Assembly: GCA_963971425.1 (NCBI GenBank)
Contig: OZ020521.1
Location: 9,999,519 to 10,063,518, forward strand
Origin: Bryoerythrophyllum caledonicum
Taxonomy: Eukaryota; Streptophyta; Bryopsida; Pottiales; Pottiaceae
Reading direction: 5' to 3'
DNA length: 64,000 nt
Positions 32,564 through 46,000 of the stretch are shown one piece after another. Within the stretch, counting starts at the first letter, position 1; each line of letters begins with the position of its first letter. A program made the translations under genes and the position numbers. The notes under the pieces were generated by a model. That model was not told the origin of the DNA. It made no database searches and worked only from the letters and a program-made list of their open reading frames with translations.

Positions 32564-33490
32564 TAACGCAAGCTGAATCCGCAACGACCCCCGGCAACCA
32601 AAACCCCAAACCCCAAAACAAAATCCCGTTTCAATCCTCCAGATCCGTCACCACCACACCAGAAATGGAGGAAACCCACTGTAACTGAACCTCAAATCCA
32701 ACCTCGGAGGGTCAGAAGAACTCCTCACCCAACCAAAACTCCGATCGAGAAACCCCTACACCAAACCCTAATCTCCAGATGCAAGAACGAACACCCCAGA
32801 TGCGAAGAAGAAAGTGTCAAGTCCGCATCGAAACTCACACCTCCGAGCTCCGAGCTCCAGATGCGAGGAAGATCCGCCGAAGCTGCTGCTGCTGCTTCCG
32901 ATCGCGGATCTCACCCGCAGGCAGCCTGCGGTCAAATGCAGACAACAGACTTGAGAGAGCCTAGAGATCGAATTTCCTTTGGCATCGGATGGTAAGTTTG
33001 CTGAGGACTACGCGGATATGGGATCCTCGGCAGGCACTGGTGGCCGCGCGCGGCGCCACCATTCCTGAAAATGTGAAGATCTGATGAGCTCATCACATGC
33101 GTCACAGGATAGTAGGAGTTATGGCGATGGATTCTCTCGCATCATCGCCCCACCTGGCCATCGCTACCTATGGCCAAGTGGACTGCCTCCATGCCAAACA
33201 TCTTCTTGCAGTGCAATGGTGCTCACCTTCTTCCCTCCTCTATTTAGTTCTCGCCACCTTGTCCGACCTTCTCATCGCAGGAGCATTTGTTTGGTGCGTT
33301 GCGTGTTTTGTCTCATGGTTCTGCGGGTTTGGTTTGTAGTTTTGTTTTCATGTGAGTGACATGTGAGGTTGAGGAGGAGTTTTGGTGTGTGTTTGAGGAT
33401 GTTTAGGTTGGAGTTTCATGCTGTGATGCTTTTTTTCTGACCCACACGGTTGTTGTGTGTGTAGAGAGTTGTGTTGAGAGGAGATAAAAG
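32564..33490. promoter_or_regulatory. Shared divergent promoter region
   Basis: 927 bp separate the start codons of the EGF-like gene (minus) and the VOC gene (plus), so both promoters must lie here. The EGF side is C-rich with CAAACCCCAAACCCC and AAACCCTAAT near 32600-32770. No TATA box can be assigned with confidence. Confidence 0.5.
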
Positions 33491-34580
33491 ATGGGTGGGA
33501 ATGGCGCGCAGTTAGCGTATGTGATTGTGTACGTTCCGGATGTGAACAAGGCTGCGGAGTTTTACAACAAGGCTTTCGGTCTTGAAATCCGACCCCAGAA
33601 CAAGACACGCTCGTAAGTCGATAACTGTTTCTCTTTTGAAGCAGTACGTCTTGCTTTGATTGTGCACATTGTCGTCGATTGAATGTTGTCATATTTTGGG
33701 ACCCCCCTCTAGTGTAGTTCTTGATAAGATATTTCTGGGGGCTCACATGTATTGGTTGAGCTTTGATTAAGAGTTTCTATTGTGTGAGCTGTGATTGAAG
33801 CGTTTTTTTGGTTTTGTTTCTTCCTGTGAAGATGGGTTGAAATGGAAACGGGTGCAACGACGTTGGCATTCACGCCGGTGAAGCAGCACGAGACCGACCT
33901 GATCGGAGGTGTGCCTTCGTCCGGCTCAGGTCATGGCAACATGGAGATCAACCTCGACTTCCCCGATGTGGACGCTGCTTATCAGGTAATATTTAAAACC
34001 TCAGATGCTTATTCATGTGCCTCTACCAGCAAAATCAGAGAACATTTTCCGTGTGAACAATTACCTCAAGTTGCTCACCTATTATGAACTTCGAGAACAT
34101 CAATGGAGTTATTCACCATTAATTGGCAGTAGTTTCTCTTAAGAAAATTGGCAGTTTGAAAGCCCTCTCCATGCCTTATATTTGCAGCATGAAACTCCTA
34201 AAGTTGAATGAATTGATCTCTATGGAAGTTTCAGATATGATTTGTCTCATTCTCACTGTGAACGATTACCTGAAGTTGCTCACCTGTTATGAACTTCGAG
34301 AACATCAATGGAGTTATTCACCATTGATTGGCAGTAGTTTCTCTTAACTAAATTGGCAGTTTGGAAGCCCTCTCTGAAGTCCTATGAAGAGTTTTATGAG
34401 AGTTTCAGATATGATTTATCTCATCCTTGATTGTTTGTGGATGTGCAGCTTGCTGTATCGCAAGGAGCCACACCTATGGTCAACCCTGAGGAGAAAAACT
34501 GGGCCCAGAAGGTGTGTTATGTGAAGGACATCTATGGAAACAGAGTCCGCTTGGGCTCCTTTGTTGCAATGCCGAGTTAG
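33491..34580 (+). CDS. Single-domain VOC (glyoxalase/bleomycin-resistance fold) protein
   Basis: Exons 33491-33612, 33832-33985 and 34449-34580 give 135 residues; all junctions are GT/AG and phase is kept. The protein starts MGGNGAQLAYVIVYVPDVNKAAEFYNKAFG and has FTPVKQHETD and the closing strand VKDIYGNRVRLGSF. It closely resembles plant desiccation-induced single-VOC proteins as I remember them. Glyoxalase I metal ligands are not evident: the first strand carries Tyr rather than His. Glyoxalase activity should therefore not be assumed. It is likely cytosolic, with no targeting signal seen. The large second intron (33986-34448) contains an internal duplication. Confidence 0.82.
34052..34425 (+). 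repeat. Direct duplication inside intron 2 of the VOC gene
   Basis: About 120 bp (34052-34170, containing GAACTTCGAGAACATCAATG and GGCAGTAGTTTCTCTTAA) recurs at 34257-34374 with a 205-bp period and a few changes. The sequence AGTTTCAGATATGATTT also occurs twice (about 34228 and 34402), so the unit is partly present a third time. Confidence 0.75.
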
Positions 34581-35439
34581 GTTACGAGGAGGAACATGGG
34601 ATAGTCTCTGTAAATCAGTAGATTCAGGATTATCTTTCAGTGTTTATGCCAAACTTCATCTGCAAATACGTTAGGTAGACACACTCTACCATACCTTCCT
34701 GGGACCATTAACAGTTGCGACCTTGTAAATAAGATGCATCAATAAGTATTCTATCTTTTTGTTTACCGTGCCTATGACCTTGGAGCTGGTTGTGTAATGT
34801 TCTGGTTTTCTCTTCCAATGATCTTTAGAAATATCTCACAGGTCCTTTCTACAGGGGTTGATTGTTGTCTAATTGTTGGCTAACCTTTAATTGGCAAGCA
34901 CCCATATGTACCTGAGTTTCCTGTGTATGTATTACTGTATGACCAATGTACGGTCAATTTGGCAGGCTGCACAAGATGTTCGATTCTGGACGACATTGTT
35001 GACATACCAAGCTCATGACGATGAGAAGGTACAAAGCTCTCCATGGAATGATCTCATCCTAAATCCCGGACTCCAAACCTTCAGGCAAGTTTTTACTCAA
35101 CTATAGCTGTTGATCTCTACCATCACTCTAGAAATTTTTGGTGCCCTCTTTTGATGCTTTGAAAGTTGTGAAATTTTTGGAATGTCAGTTTGGGAAAAAT
35201 CATGTAGGCAAGATCAATGAGTGGATATTATAAAACTGTCTCCGGAGTGCCAAGATAACAATATACACACAGGTAGATGCGCAGGCTGAGAAAACCACGT
35301 TTGTGTGTCAAGATCAACTTCCAAACGTCACGAGTCAATGAATCTAGTATTGAGGAATAGGAGTCTTAAGATTTTATTAGAAACTTTGAGTTCACAAAAC
35401 TTTGAAACACTCTGTGGTTGAACATTAGACATGCGTTTG
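34581..35439. other. Intergenic, convergent gene ends
   Basis: This separates the 3' ends of the VOC gene (plus) and the ATP phosphoribosyltransferase gene (minus). It must contain both 3' UTRs. No further gene is seen. Confidence 0.5.
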
Positions 35440-38400
35440 CTATGCGTTCAAATTTTCCAGAAGCTGTCGATATCTGGGAGTTTCTTCGTCAAAAATGTAC
35501 GTCAAAGGAGACACGAGCACTCCGCTGCCTCCAGCCTGAAAAAAACATTAAAAAAAACACCAACAGCATTTAGTGCGCACGTTGTTTAACCCTTAAAAAA
35601 GATCAGTGGAGGACCGTATGTACGGTCATGTATTTTACTCCTAACCTACAAAACAATGTACTAAAATTTAGCAAGACATACACCTTTGGATAGAAAATTC
35701 TTTAACTAACATCTTCCATTTGGAGTTCATTTCAATATCTGAACCTTATCAGCTCACCTACGACACCATACAAATACATGATCATTTTGCAACTTCTCTC
35801 AAGCATGTAGTAGGTGCAATAATGATCTAGATTAAAATTGTCATGTGTCATTGGATTGGGCTCAACACAAATACAAACCTTTGTAACTATTGTATACATC
35901 ACTTCTAACACCTTGTATGTCAAATACACAGGAAAACATCATGTTGCAACCCAAAAGTGGTACCTCAGACCTTGAAGGGATATAAATACGATAGTTGTTT
36001 CTTTTTTGGCCATACTAGACGATTATCTCTGACCGATGAAAATGAATCTTATTTGTTGAGAAGAAATAAATTTAAAAAGGTACCTTTCTTAGCTGGCGTA
36101 CAGCATGATACAGCTGAGACTTTGGCACACAAATGGTAATCGCATAATAGTCTACCTCTGTCTTGCCCCCTTCTTTGGTATACACAGGGCTCACTGTAGG
36201 ACCCTGCAATAAAAAAAAATTAGCTGTGTTTTCCCTCTCTGAGCTTATTATAGATTAATTACAAGCAATTCAGGGCTGATTTGAATGGAAAAACGAGGTC
36301 GAAACTCATGGTATCCTTGCCTACCTTAACAAATGACTTCTATAACAAAGCAACTAGTAATGGTAGACAAACCTGCAAGCCTGCATAGCTGGTAATATTA
36401 AGTATCCTGTCTGCAACCTCCTCTGCACAATCACCTCTCATGTTGGCCACCACCTGTAAACATAACAAGAGAAGAAGTCTTCATAACATTCAAAAAGCAG
36501 TCCCATTTAGGATTGATTCTTAAATTTTATTAGAACCTTCACAAGAGGCTAATGAAAATGAAGCAAGTGGCCATCAAAAGAAAGCAGTGTGCATGGTCCA
36601 TTGAAAAAGCAAATTAATCACTCTCAAAACTCAAGAGTGATTCAGAAAACCCAAGTGGTTTCTAGAATGTTATATTAGTGATCCTGATATAAGAACATTT
36701 AGTACGCATGTGCAACTTCAAGGTGCTCTTTCAAGAGGTAGAGTGAAGTCTATCTTTACCGTAAATTGACCTGAGGCAGTCAGATGAGCTTCGAACCGCT
36801 CCAACATTTCATGAGCCACATCCAGCACCTCCTTGCGCTCCAGTAACGCCTTCTTATTGGCCACGAACACACCCTGAAGGTGGAACAAAATGTCAATAAA
36901 TATAAGTAAATAAATTACAAAAATATATAAGTAAATAAATCACAAACTGTGACAGCCGATTGAAGAGGGTGTTACTCTGACATGATAATTGCGCACTGGA
37001 ACATATCCTTTGAGGCGAACAACTCTCCACTCTCACTTCTACTCCTGTTATAGCTGGGAGCCCTAAAACATAGGATCGTTTGGATGCACAAAGGAAGTTT
37101 CTACTTTTAATTTTAGAAGTACAAAATTCCATATCTGTTTCTACCTTAGGATTAACTGGAATAATAAAGCCTGGTCCATTGCAGCGGGGCAAGAGTCTTG
37201 ATTTATGAATGACAAACAATAGGATAAAAATAAAGGAGGATACAGATACAAAGAAGTAGAAACCACCTGACTGCTGAGAACAGCTCCACCGTTGATCTCC
37301 TTGAGGTTGTTCTCACGAAGAGTGGTTCCGCTGCTCACCAAATCCAATATGCAATCAGCAGTGCCCATCTGTGTGATAAAACGACCGGTGAAAACCATAC
37401 GAAAACAACCTCAAAAAACAAAAGGTACAGTCATTTTTATGATAAAAGGGTAACCGCAAGGCATACGACCAAAGACAGGAAAACTAGCAATAAAAGTTAC
37501 TCACAGCTGGCGCAGCCTCCAAGGCACCATCAGCAGTAGAGAGCTGTACATGCTTAAAACCATGCTTTTCCAAGAACTTCTTCCCCAACTGCATATCCAA
37601 CAAGTGTGTACTTTAATAGAGTTGTTTGTAAATTCATCCAGTATCTTGTGTGCTCTAACATCTCTTTCTAGGTTAATACTATTATGTTTTTCCCCAATAA
37701 GTTTTGCTTTGATAGAGCTATTTGTAACGTCAACCTCTATCTTGTGCGGTGTATCATCTCTTTTTTACTTAATACTACATCCTACATGATCTTTAGTTTG
37801 ATAGGATATTCAAATAACTGAATGGATTTAGGGCAAGCTGTTGCTTACATAAGTGTATCCTGTGACAACACGCAGTGGCCTATCTTCAGTCCACAAAGGC
37901 ATGGCAGCCAGCTCACTTAAAGAGTTGATATTCTCGAAGATACCATAACTTGGAATCTGAAAACCACAAAAAGAGCCAAGAAAAATTGGAAACATGAGCC
38001 AAATGAATGCTTTTGTCAGGTGACAGAAGTGTTAGCTGACTGACAATTTTATGTACTCTGAAAAAATAAATGTTTTCAAAGAACAAACAGCTACAAAAAC
38101 AAAAATCGTCCATACCTCCTCTTTTTATTTGTTATGCTACTATTTGTACACTTAGATAGTAATGGGATGTAAAAGAGCTTGGTGGTCTTTCAATTATAGT
38201 CTTCATTAATTGGTGGTCTCTAAAATGTAGTCGAAATAGTTTTAGCCATCTTTGAGAGGTGAAGAAAGAGTTTGCATGAGATCAACCGTGAACATCAGCT
38301 GCCTTTCTTCCTACTTAGAGCTGATTTCAAGATGGAAAAAAGAGGGGATAAACTTTGGGTGACTTTACAAATAACTCTATGGAAGGAGCCTTGAAATTAT

Positions 38401-39707
38401 AACCAAGAAGAAGAGAAAACACACCCCAATGGCGAGGTGACATTGTCCGAACTTCAGAGCGTCATGAACAACGATGAGGTCCTCAGAGTCCTGGCCAAGA
38501 ATGCAGCAAATAAAAGCAGTTAACGTCGTTAAAATTTGGAAAAGTATACAATTTGCTGGAAAAAGAAAGGAAGAAACAACTAGTTCGGCCTTTTAAGACC
38601 AGGCTATAGCAATTTTTAGCACACAAGGAAAACAACACACTTACCTCTCCATACTCCCGAAGCATATCATAGCCAACAATGCCCAGATCCACGTCCCCAG
38701 TCTTTAGTTTCCGCACAACATCAGATGCTCGTTGAAACCACACCTCAACATTCTTCAGCTGCAAACAAAAGCCAAAAGACAGAATGACCTTAAAAACCAA
38801 GAAATCTGCACCTGCAAGAGATTCCAGAAAGAGAAAACGGATCGTGAAGAGCTGTGAAGGAAAATTGAACATACTTCAGAAATGTCTGCTATGTACTGGC
38901 GAGGGTTCAGTTTGCGCACTGAAAGCTCGCAATCCTGCGTAAAGACACAAAGCCGAGATGAGAATTCATCACAAACATTACAGTAATTTGTAAAATCATC
39001 TAAAGTTACAAATAAGATACTCCCCTCTTTTCAGCTCCAACATCAAGAAAGGCAGCTAACATTTTATGATACCTTATGCAAACTCTTTCTCAAAGATAGA
39101 CGACTATGACTACTTTAACTTGAGTTTAGAGACCACCAAGCTCTTCTATTGTGATCTGATACTTGTTTCGTAAGTTGGAAAACTAGAAATGCTAGCAGTC
39201 AAGAAGATGCGAACCTTCATCAGACCGAGTGAGTCTTCCGCCATGCGACCTTTGCTAGGAAGTGCCAGGCGAATAGTTGTGCGCTCCACAGACCGTAATG
39301 GCTTGTCAACACCTGCATTACAGCACCATTCCAGCAGCATCTCCAGCATCAGTGGCAAACACCTCATGCTTTCAAGGAGTCGCTACAATCTTCTCACTTG
39401 GTGGGCTTCAAACAACAAGCGCTACTAGGTGCACAGAAAAGCAAACATCAGGCAATTCACGCCAATCAGATGGATCAATCGATGCAACATAGAACCTACC
39501 AGAGATGTCAACATTGAATTGGGGCAGGGTGGTTGAGCTTGGGCTCACTTGACAGCGGAGGTTGAGGCTGCAAGTCCTGGGAAGGGCGGCCACCCCGGAC
39601 TGCGGCCCCAGCTGCAACCCCAGATACGAGCTCCGCGACTGCAGCAGCTGCACTACCACTTGCTGCTGCTGCTGCAGTCCTGCCGCCCCCCCTTGCAGCG
39701 TTGCCAT
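35440..39707 (-). CDS. HISN1: ATP phosphoribosyltransferase, plastid form
   Basis: First committed enzyme of histidine biosynthesis (ATP + PRPP to phosphoribosyl-ATP), plastidic in plants. Twelve exons: 39707-39500, 39312-39215, 38934-38875, 38758-38645, 38490-38425, 37956-37849, 37588-37505, 37368-37267, 36873-36760, 36453-36373, 36203-36084 and 35535-35440. All have GT/AG borders and consistent phase, giving 416 residues (usual plant length about 410). The N-terminal 60 or so residues are Gln/Ser/Arg-rich and resemble a transit peptide. Family motifs are [46 protein letters not shown], the PRPP loop [10 protein letters not shown], and the C-terminal regulatory domain ending [17 protein letters not shown]. 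No defects were seen. Intron 11 holds a dispersed repeat copy. Confidence 0.93.
35609..35765 (+). repeat. Dispersed ~150-bp repeat family, copy 2 (in HISN1 intron 11)
   Basis: This shares the core TTTTACTC ... TTTAGCAAGAC .. ACACCTTTGGAT .. TTCATTTCAATATCTGAACCT with copies at 1188 and 40474. It lies within the last intron of the ATP phosphoribosyltransferase gene. Confidence 0.6.
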
Positions 39708-40473
39708 CGGAGGATTGCTGCAACGCCAATCGTGTCCCCGACACTCCACTGACCTCACAGGTCCAAACTCCACCTCTCCCACACCAAAACACCTCTGATG
39801 ATCACCAAGCTTGGGGCTTCGGCACAGGTCCTGGAAGAGGACGTCTACGGGAGCATCCCGCGCTAGACGACGAAAGGGAATCGTTAGAATGCAGCTAGCT
39901 CCTGTCACTGTGAGTCTCCGAGTGTGCGACACGGCGATGGAGAGCGAGGTGAGTGAGGTGAATGATTCTTCTTCTTCCTGAGGCGCGGCGCGGGAGTTTG
40001 TTGGAGGTAGAAGCGTGCACATGTGCAATGAGAAAGGGGGACAGCATCAATCGGCATCAAAAGGGGAATGTTCAGAGCGGAGATGCTGTTGCGGGCCGCG
40101 ACATTGATGGCGAGGGACGAGCGTCCCCACCGCAGCCTAGCGCGGTCGCGGTGACAGGTCCGTGACGCCGCGACTGTCGCAGAGCTGTCGCTACTGTCCC
40201 GGGACTGCGATTCGTAGATTTGTGATGGGAGTGAATGTGTCGGTTTTGGGCGGAGTGACGGCTTTCAGGTTAGCATTGAGCGCGTCAAATGTATTTCTGG
40301 GGTCAATAATGTAGGCAGGTATTCAACATGAACATTTAATGTTCATTTCAACCTTTACATGCCTTGAGGTACACTCATCCCTCAAATAAGTTATAATCTG
40401 CTAAGTTATAACTACCACTACCTTGTAATATGTATTGGGAAAATGACATTTGCTAAAGTACAATCCTTTAACG

Positions 40474-40640
40474 TCAGTCGGGAACTGTATATACATGCAT
40501 GTATTTTCCTCTGTAGGATACAAAGAATGCTCTAAATTTTAGCAAAACTAACACCTTTGGACTGAAGATTCTTCGAGTAATATGTTTCATTTGGAGGTCA
40601 TTTCAATATTTGAACCTCATCATGTTCAAATATGATACCG
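40474..40640 (+). repeat. Dispersed ~150-bp repeat family, copy 3 (upstream of HISN1)
   Basis: The start CAGTCGGGAACTGTATATAC matches copy 1, and the end TTTGGAGGTCATTTCAATATT matches copy 2, linking all three. It is about 770 bp upstream of the HISN1 start codon. Confidence 0.6.
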
Positions 40641-43008
40641 TACATGTAGAATATTGTGGCCACCAGTGGCATCTTCTGGCGTTTAAGGATTAAGTTACAA
40701 CCTTGCTAGGTTATAACTTCTAATATGTTATTACCTTATCTTAGAACATGAAATGCTATTTTGTGAGCGGCAAGGGATAAGGCCTGAGATTTTTCAACTT
40801 TTTTTTAATATTTTTTTTAATAATTTGAAAGCAATGCCTATGGCCGTGGGTTATATTTAATCTATCTTGACATGTGGAAAAAAACATGTAAAGACCTACA
40901 ATCAAAAGATATTTATTTTTGGCATCCCTTTACTGCATAAATTCTAAAACATTAGAAATTCTAAAACTTAGAGATCTTCATATTTTTTTACTTTAATTTT
41001 TCCCACGGCATTATGTGGTGTAACCCTTTACATTGACCATTCCGAATATCAATCTAAAACATATTAAGTTCACAAAAAAATATAACGTGAACTGGCGATT
41101 TTTGAACATCCACTCCTTGCATAGTTCTTGGAATGACATACCAAGATAAAAGAAGACATTCACAAATAAAGCAAAAGTCTCACACAATTACAAAGATGAT
41201 GTCAACAAACTAAAAGTCTCATGAAAGGACAAAACAACAAATCAAAGCTGAGAAATCACAATTTGTTCGCTAAGAAGCAATCGGAGTCACCCTCGTCCAA
41301 AGGTTGATAATTACTATGTGAACCACTAGTGTCTGCCTCCAAGTTTATGAGTGGACATGCCGCGGACCTCCGTCTGGTTACCTTTGGAAGATGTGGAGAA
41401 GATGCAAGCGCTCTCATCACCTCTGCAACACTTGCATCCCACAGATTCAAACTAAACGATTGCGGTGGACTCCCAATCCCCACATCGCACACGATACAAG
41501 AGTGATTTAACCATCAGTTGTTGCATCGAGTGCTACAAATTTTTGCATTTTCAAAAACAAAGATGGGTCTCAGGGGTCACGATTTTTTTTTAAAACCAAA
41601 AATCTAGCACACGAGTAGGACAATATAAGACCAAAACCAATCGAGTGCAGCATGATGATGGAGATTATCATTACGAGCAACCACACAAACCTCTCCAACC
41701 ATCATGTCATTAATTCGCATGAGCTGAATACAAGCATCTGGACCGACTTAACAATCAATGATCTCTGGTTAACATGTTTATCATGTGCAACATGAAGCAT
41801 AACAGACATGACTTGCTTCAATCTGCATGAAAGTAAAGACGTGCATTGCAAAAGATCATGCCATGCATGCAAGGAGGTGAACTTGGGAATTCATTAAACA
41901 CGACTTGAACTGGAGTACTTCTTAAGGATCCTCAATTTTTTTTCATAAATCGTGACTTCTAAAACCCACCTTTGAATCCAAAAGTGGGTCTCAATGGTCA
42001 CAATATCTTTTGAAAAACCACAAATCTTGCACACTGTTTGGAGGAGACTACACCGAAAGGAGGGGAGTCAAGTATGACAATAGAGACCATCATGAGCAGC
42101 AAATGGACATGAGCCGCCCAACAAGCTTGAAAACGAGGAGTTGAGCTCAACATGATAAGAATGTGGGTCTCTCGGGGTCACTAAATATATATATATATAT
42201 ATATATATACAATTAAAAAAAATTGTGATCCCAAAGATCCACCTTTGGATCCGAAGGTGGGTCTCTCGAGGTCACTATTTTCTGTAAAACCACAAATCTA
42301 TTGTAGTGATCACTTTCATGTGAGGTAAATACATAGGAAGTTAAGTGCCCTTAAATCAAATTTGGTTCAAAGAATATGGCCTTTATGTTTGGGTGGATTT
42401 GTACGGATGATGCATGTGCTAGTAAGCGGATTAGAAGGACTAAGTGTGGGGTCTGGAAAGCGACGGGACATGGAGATTATTTTGTGGCATCTTAGCATGT
42501 GATCTGAGGGGAGAGATAGAATACAAGCGTGAGTGAGTATATGCTAGTCATGACGATTATTCTCCTCATGCCGAGCTTAAGAAAATGAAAGTCGTGTTGA
42601 TTTGCTTATGATGTCCTACTGCTTGTGATCAAGGTCCCCATTGTCATGCGTTGTTTTCTCCACTTGGTCTGGTCTCTTCCTTCCAGAATCCTGGATTCTT
42701 CAATTCAATTTATTTTTAAAAAAATAATTTTTATAATTTTAGTTTTTAAAATTAAAAATTAAAAATATAGTGATGATTCTTTTCATTTAAAATTAAAAAA
42801 ATTATATACATATAGTCAGAAGCACCACGAGCTGGGAGAGGAACAAGAATTAACAGGTGTTTTTACATAATAAGAGGTCTCGAAATTTGACAAGTACTAT
42901 TCTGAGAGCTCAGACATGTACTGTACACCGAAATATATTACAACGTGACTACATGCTTCTCTGAAGATTGTTGTGTACGCCTTCATGAAGTCTATACAAT
43001 TCACCTAT
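40641..43008. other. Intergenic region with short repeats between HISN1 and the HAK gene
   Basis: Mostly AT-rich. A 78-codon minus frame (41256-41492) has a protein-like composition but no family I recognise. An (AT)n tract is at about 42183-42208, and several copies of a GGGTCTC/GGTCAC motif are listed separately. No supported gene. Confidence 0.45.
41555..42305 (+). repeat. Scattered short repeat with palindromic core (AAGGTGGGTCTC..GGTCAC)
   Basis: Related stretches lie at about 41560, 41965, 42162 and 42235. Each has GTGGGTCTC plus GGTCAC, mostly followed by AAACCACAAATCT. The best copy contains CCACCTTTGGATCCGAAGGTGG, a near-perfect palindrome. Confidence 0.5.
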
Positions 43009-46000
43009 CTACACGAAGTAAAACATGCCCACTTCAATGAGGCTGGTGTGGGGAATGTTGAGATCCATCGCTGGATCTCGGCTGTTCTTCCGCAAAAATG
43101 TGTACGTGTAATCGATGGCGAACTTCTTCAGAAACGAAGAAGACTTCTTGGCCTTCACGTACGAGTGGCTCATCATGTACGCAACGCCGGCCTCTTTGGC
43201 CTTGAACAGAATGGCCAGCTCCTTCCGCACGTCTGCGTTGACGCCCGCCTCGCTCATGGGAATGTCAAAGTGCACCCGTCTCTGGTGGAGTAGCCCAGGC
43301 GACGAGGATAGCCACTCCATGGACTGCCAATCCAGGCTCAGTTGTTAGAGTACAAAAACAAGCTGAGAAACACGGCCCCACTTCGAGCAAAACTGAGGAT
43401 GAGGGAATTAACGGAGGTGCCGTATTCACAAAAATCGAAGTTCGAATAACGCCTGTTCCAGAAGGGAAGTCTCACATAACTAGTACCACGAGGAGTGGCA
43501 TTGCTGAACCAGTGATGAGCTACAGGACATGTTAAGGTACACATGCAATTAGCTGAGGCAACGGTGAGATTACCTGCAAACTGTCTCCATCATTTGAGAC
43601 GGTCAAAGATTTGACACTCTCTTGATTTTGTTCTCGTCTAGACGAGAGGTTGTTGACAAGTACGCCCGGAGTGGTCCCCATGACGGTCAGGTGACGGTCC
43701 CCTTCGAACGACTGTTCGTTGCGGGACATGGCGTCTTCAGCTTCAATAAACTCGGCAAGGTTGGCGACCAACTGATTTTCAAAGTCGTCCTCGTCTCGGC
43801 GGACGTCCTTGTAACCATACCGAATCACACACCTGCAGCCAACTCACATTTTCAGAACAAGCAAACAAAACTGTAGACATTGATGGCTATGGCAGCGGTT
43901 TTAAATGGTGGAGATTGAATATTTTCTTCCAGTTTTGAAACTATGGCAGGAGGTTCTCAGCCTGCTTGAAATAACACTAGATCAATGCACCGACTTGGGC
44001 CTAAACTGCCAAAATTATTATGGTGAACATCTCCAATAAGGTTTGCATGAAAACTGATTAATTTTGGAATTGAGGAAATCGGTAGCTGACCTGTACATGT
44101 GATATTCCTTGGGGCCAATGCGTCCAATCAAGTAGCGTTCGTGATGAGGCACATACGGGACTGGTGCAGATTTCATGCACACAAAAACCAGGACTTCGTG
44201 GAAGGCAGGCAAGTTGGTGACAAAGTGGGAGAAGATGGCCGGGACGCCGCTCACGAGGTCGGTGTAGATCAATCCCATGCCCGGGACACGCACAATCCCC
44301 AGGCTGGGACCCAGGTTCAGCAGCCACTTCATCGACACCTTGTTCTGGAAGTCGAATTCGTACTTCTTGGTGGTGCCATAGTACCACACGTACATGATCA
44401 CCATGAAAATGCCCGCGAGAGCCAGAGGCACCCAGCCTCCTTTGGGAACCTTGAAGAAGGCCGTGGATAGGTAGAGAAGCTCCACGGAGCCGAACACCAA
44501 GAAGAAACCCGCCGCAAGCCAGATGCTCCGTTGCCACACAGTGATTATCACAAGCACCATGAGACAGGTGGTGACCAGCATCACCGTGATCACAGCGATT
44601 CCTGCAGCAGCAATCAAAGCACCGGTATCAAACTGTGACTTCAAAATTGGGATTCACACTCACGTAGAGATGAATGGTCATTTTAGATAAGAGGCTATAC
44701 CGTAGGCATTTCCGATGTCAACGGTGTCCCGGAAACCGATGGTGAGGGCCAGGCAAATCATCAGCATAATCCAGTTAATCTCTGGGATGTAGATTTGGCC
44801 ACAGATGTTGTGGGAGGTGTGCACCACTTTGACGCGAGGGAAGCAGCCCAGCGCCATGCATTGGTTTATGATGGAGAACGTTGCGGATATGACTGCTTGG
44901 CTGCCCACGATGGAGGCAAACGTTGCTATTACAAACACGGGCCAGAACACCGGTTCTGCGCAGAAACATCAATTGATTGTACACGGTCAGTTTTAACCGT
45001 GACGTTTATTAAAACGTTTGAAAGTTTCATGCTAGCCAAAATGAGATTTCGGGTTCCAATATATATACTTAGAGAGAAGTTCCGAATCAAGTGCCAAACT
45101 CAGGAAAAACTGGAATAACTCCATAACAAGATGAGGTATTGTGAGCGAACTTGGAACGGAATTGAAGAAGGCATGGTCAATATGCTCCAGATGCTTGGAA
45201 AGGTAGGCAGCCTGTCCGATGTATCCAATCACCAAGGAAGGATACACAATTCCAGTGAACGCGATCTACAATCATTGCCACAAACTAATGCGTTAAAATT
45301 AAGTTCCGACAACCATCTAATAAATTGAAGGTTTCGATGTTACCTAAGTTGCTATTGAGTATACCGATAAGATGTGTCACCTTTATAGATAGAGGAGAAA
45401 AATGTCCTAGGTCTGCATACATCGCCTCCGCTCCTGCTCACAAAGAGTTTCATAAGTGAGATCATCGTGAGGAGTGAAATGAATTCAAGGACAAGAGAGA
45501 TTCAGAGTCACAAATGTCAACCTGTGATGCAGAGGAGAACGCCACCGAGGGCGATCCACCCCTCCTTTCCATCCATCTTAAAGAAGTAGTACATGTAGTA
45601 TGGAGAGAGCGCCTTGAGAACACTTGGATTCCATGTGACCAAGTTGTACAAGCCAAGGGATGCGTTGCAGAAAAGCCACGCCAGTATGATGGGCGCGAAC
45701 AGGAATGACACTCGGTGTGTGCCCATGTGTTGAAGCCCGAAGAGGAGGATCAAAATGCAGCACGCCACTGCCACAGTCACATCTGAAACTCCCACATGGT
45801 GTTACATCAAGAACAGAGGAGTAGAAATTAATCTCATAAACTCGTTCACTGCATTGGTAGGTTCAGCTTAGAAAACTCTCTCCATACATGGCTGTTTTGA
45901 AACTCAAAAGCTCATTTTAGCAAGAATTAGTAATATTGAACATCTGCATTCTTTCTCTTCTCGCACGATATGGAAAACGTCGTGACAAACTTGATGAAAT

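Noticed and set aside
39408..40028. Longer HISN1 start at an upstream in-frame codon (206-codon frame)
   Set aside because: The ATG at 39707 begins a transit-peptide-like sequence. The upstream part lies in the likely 5' UTR and has no family support.
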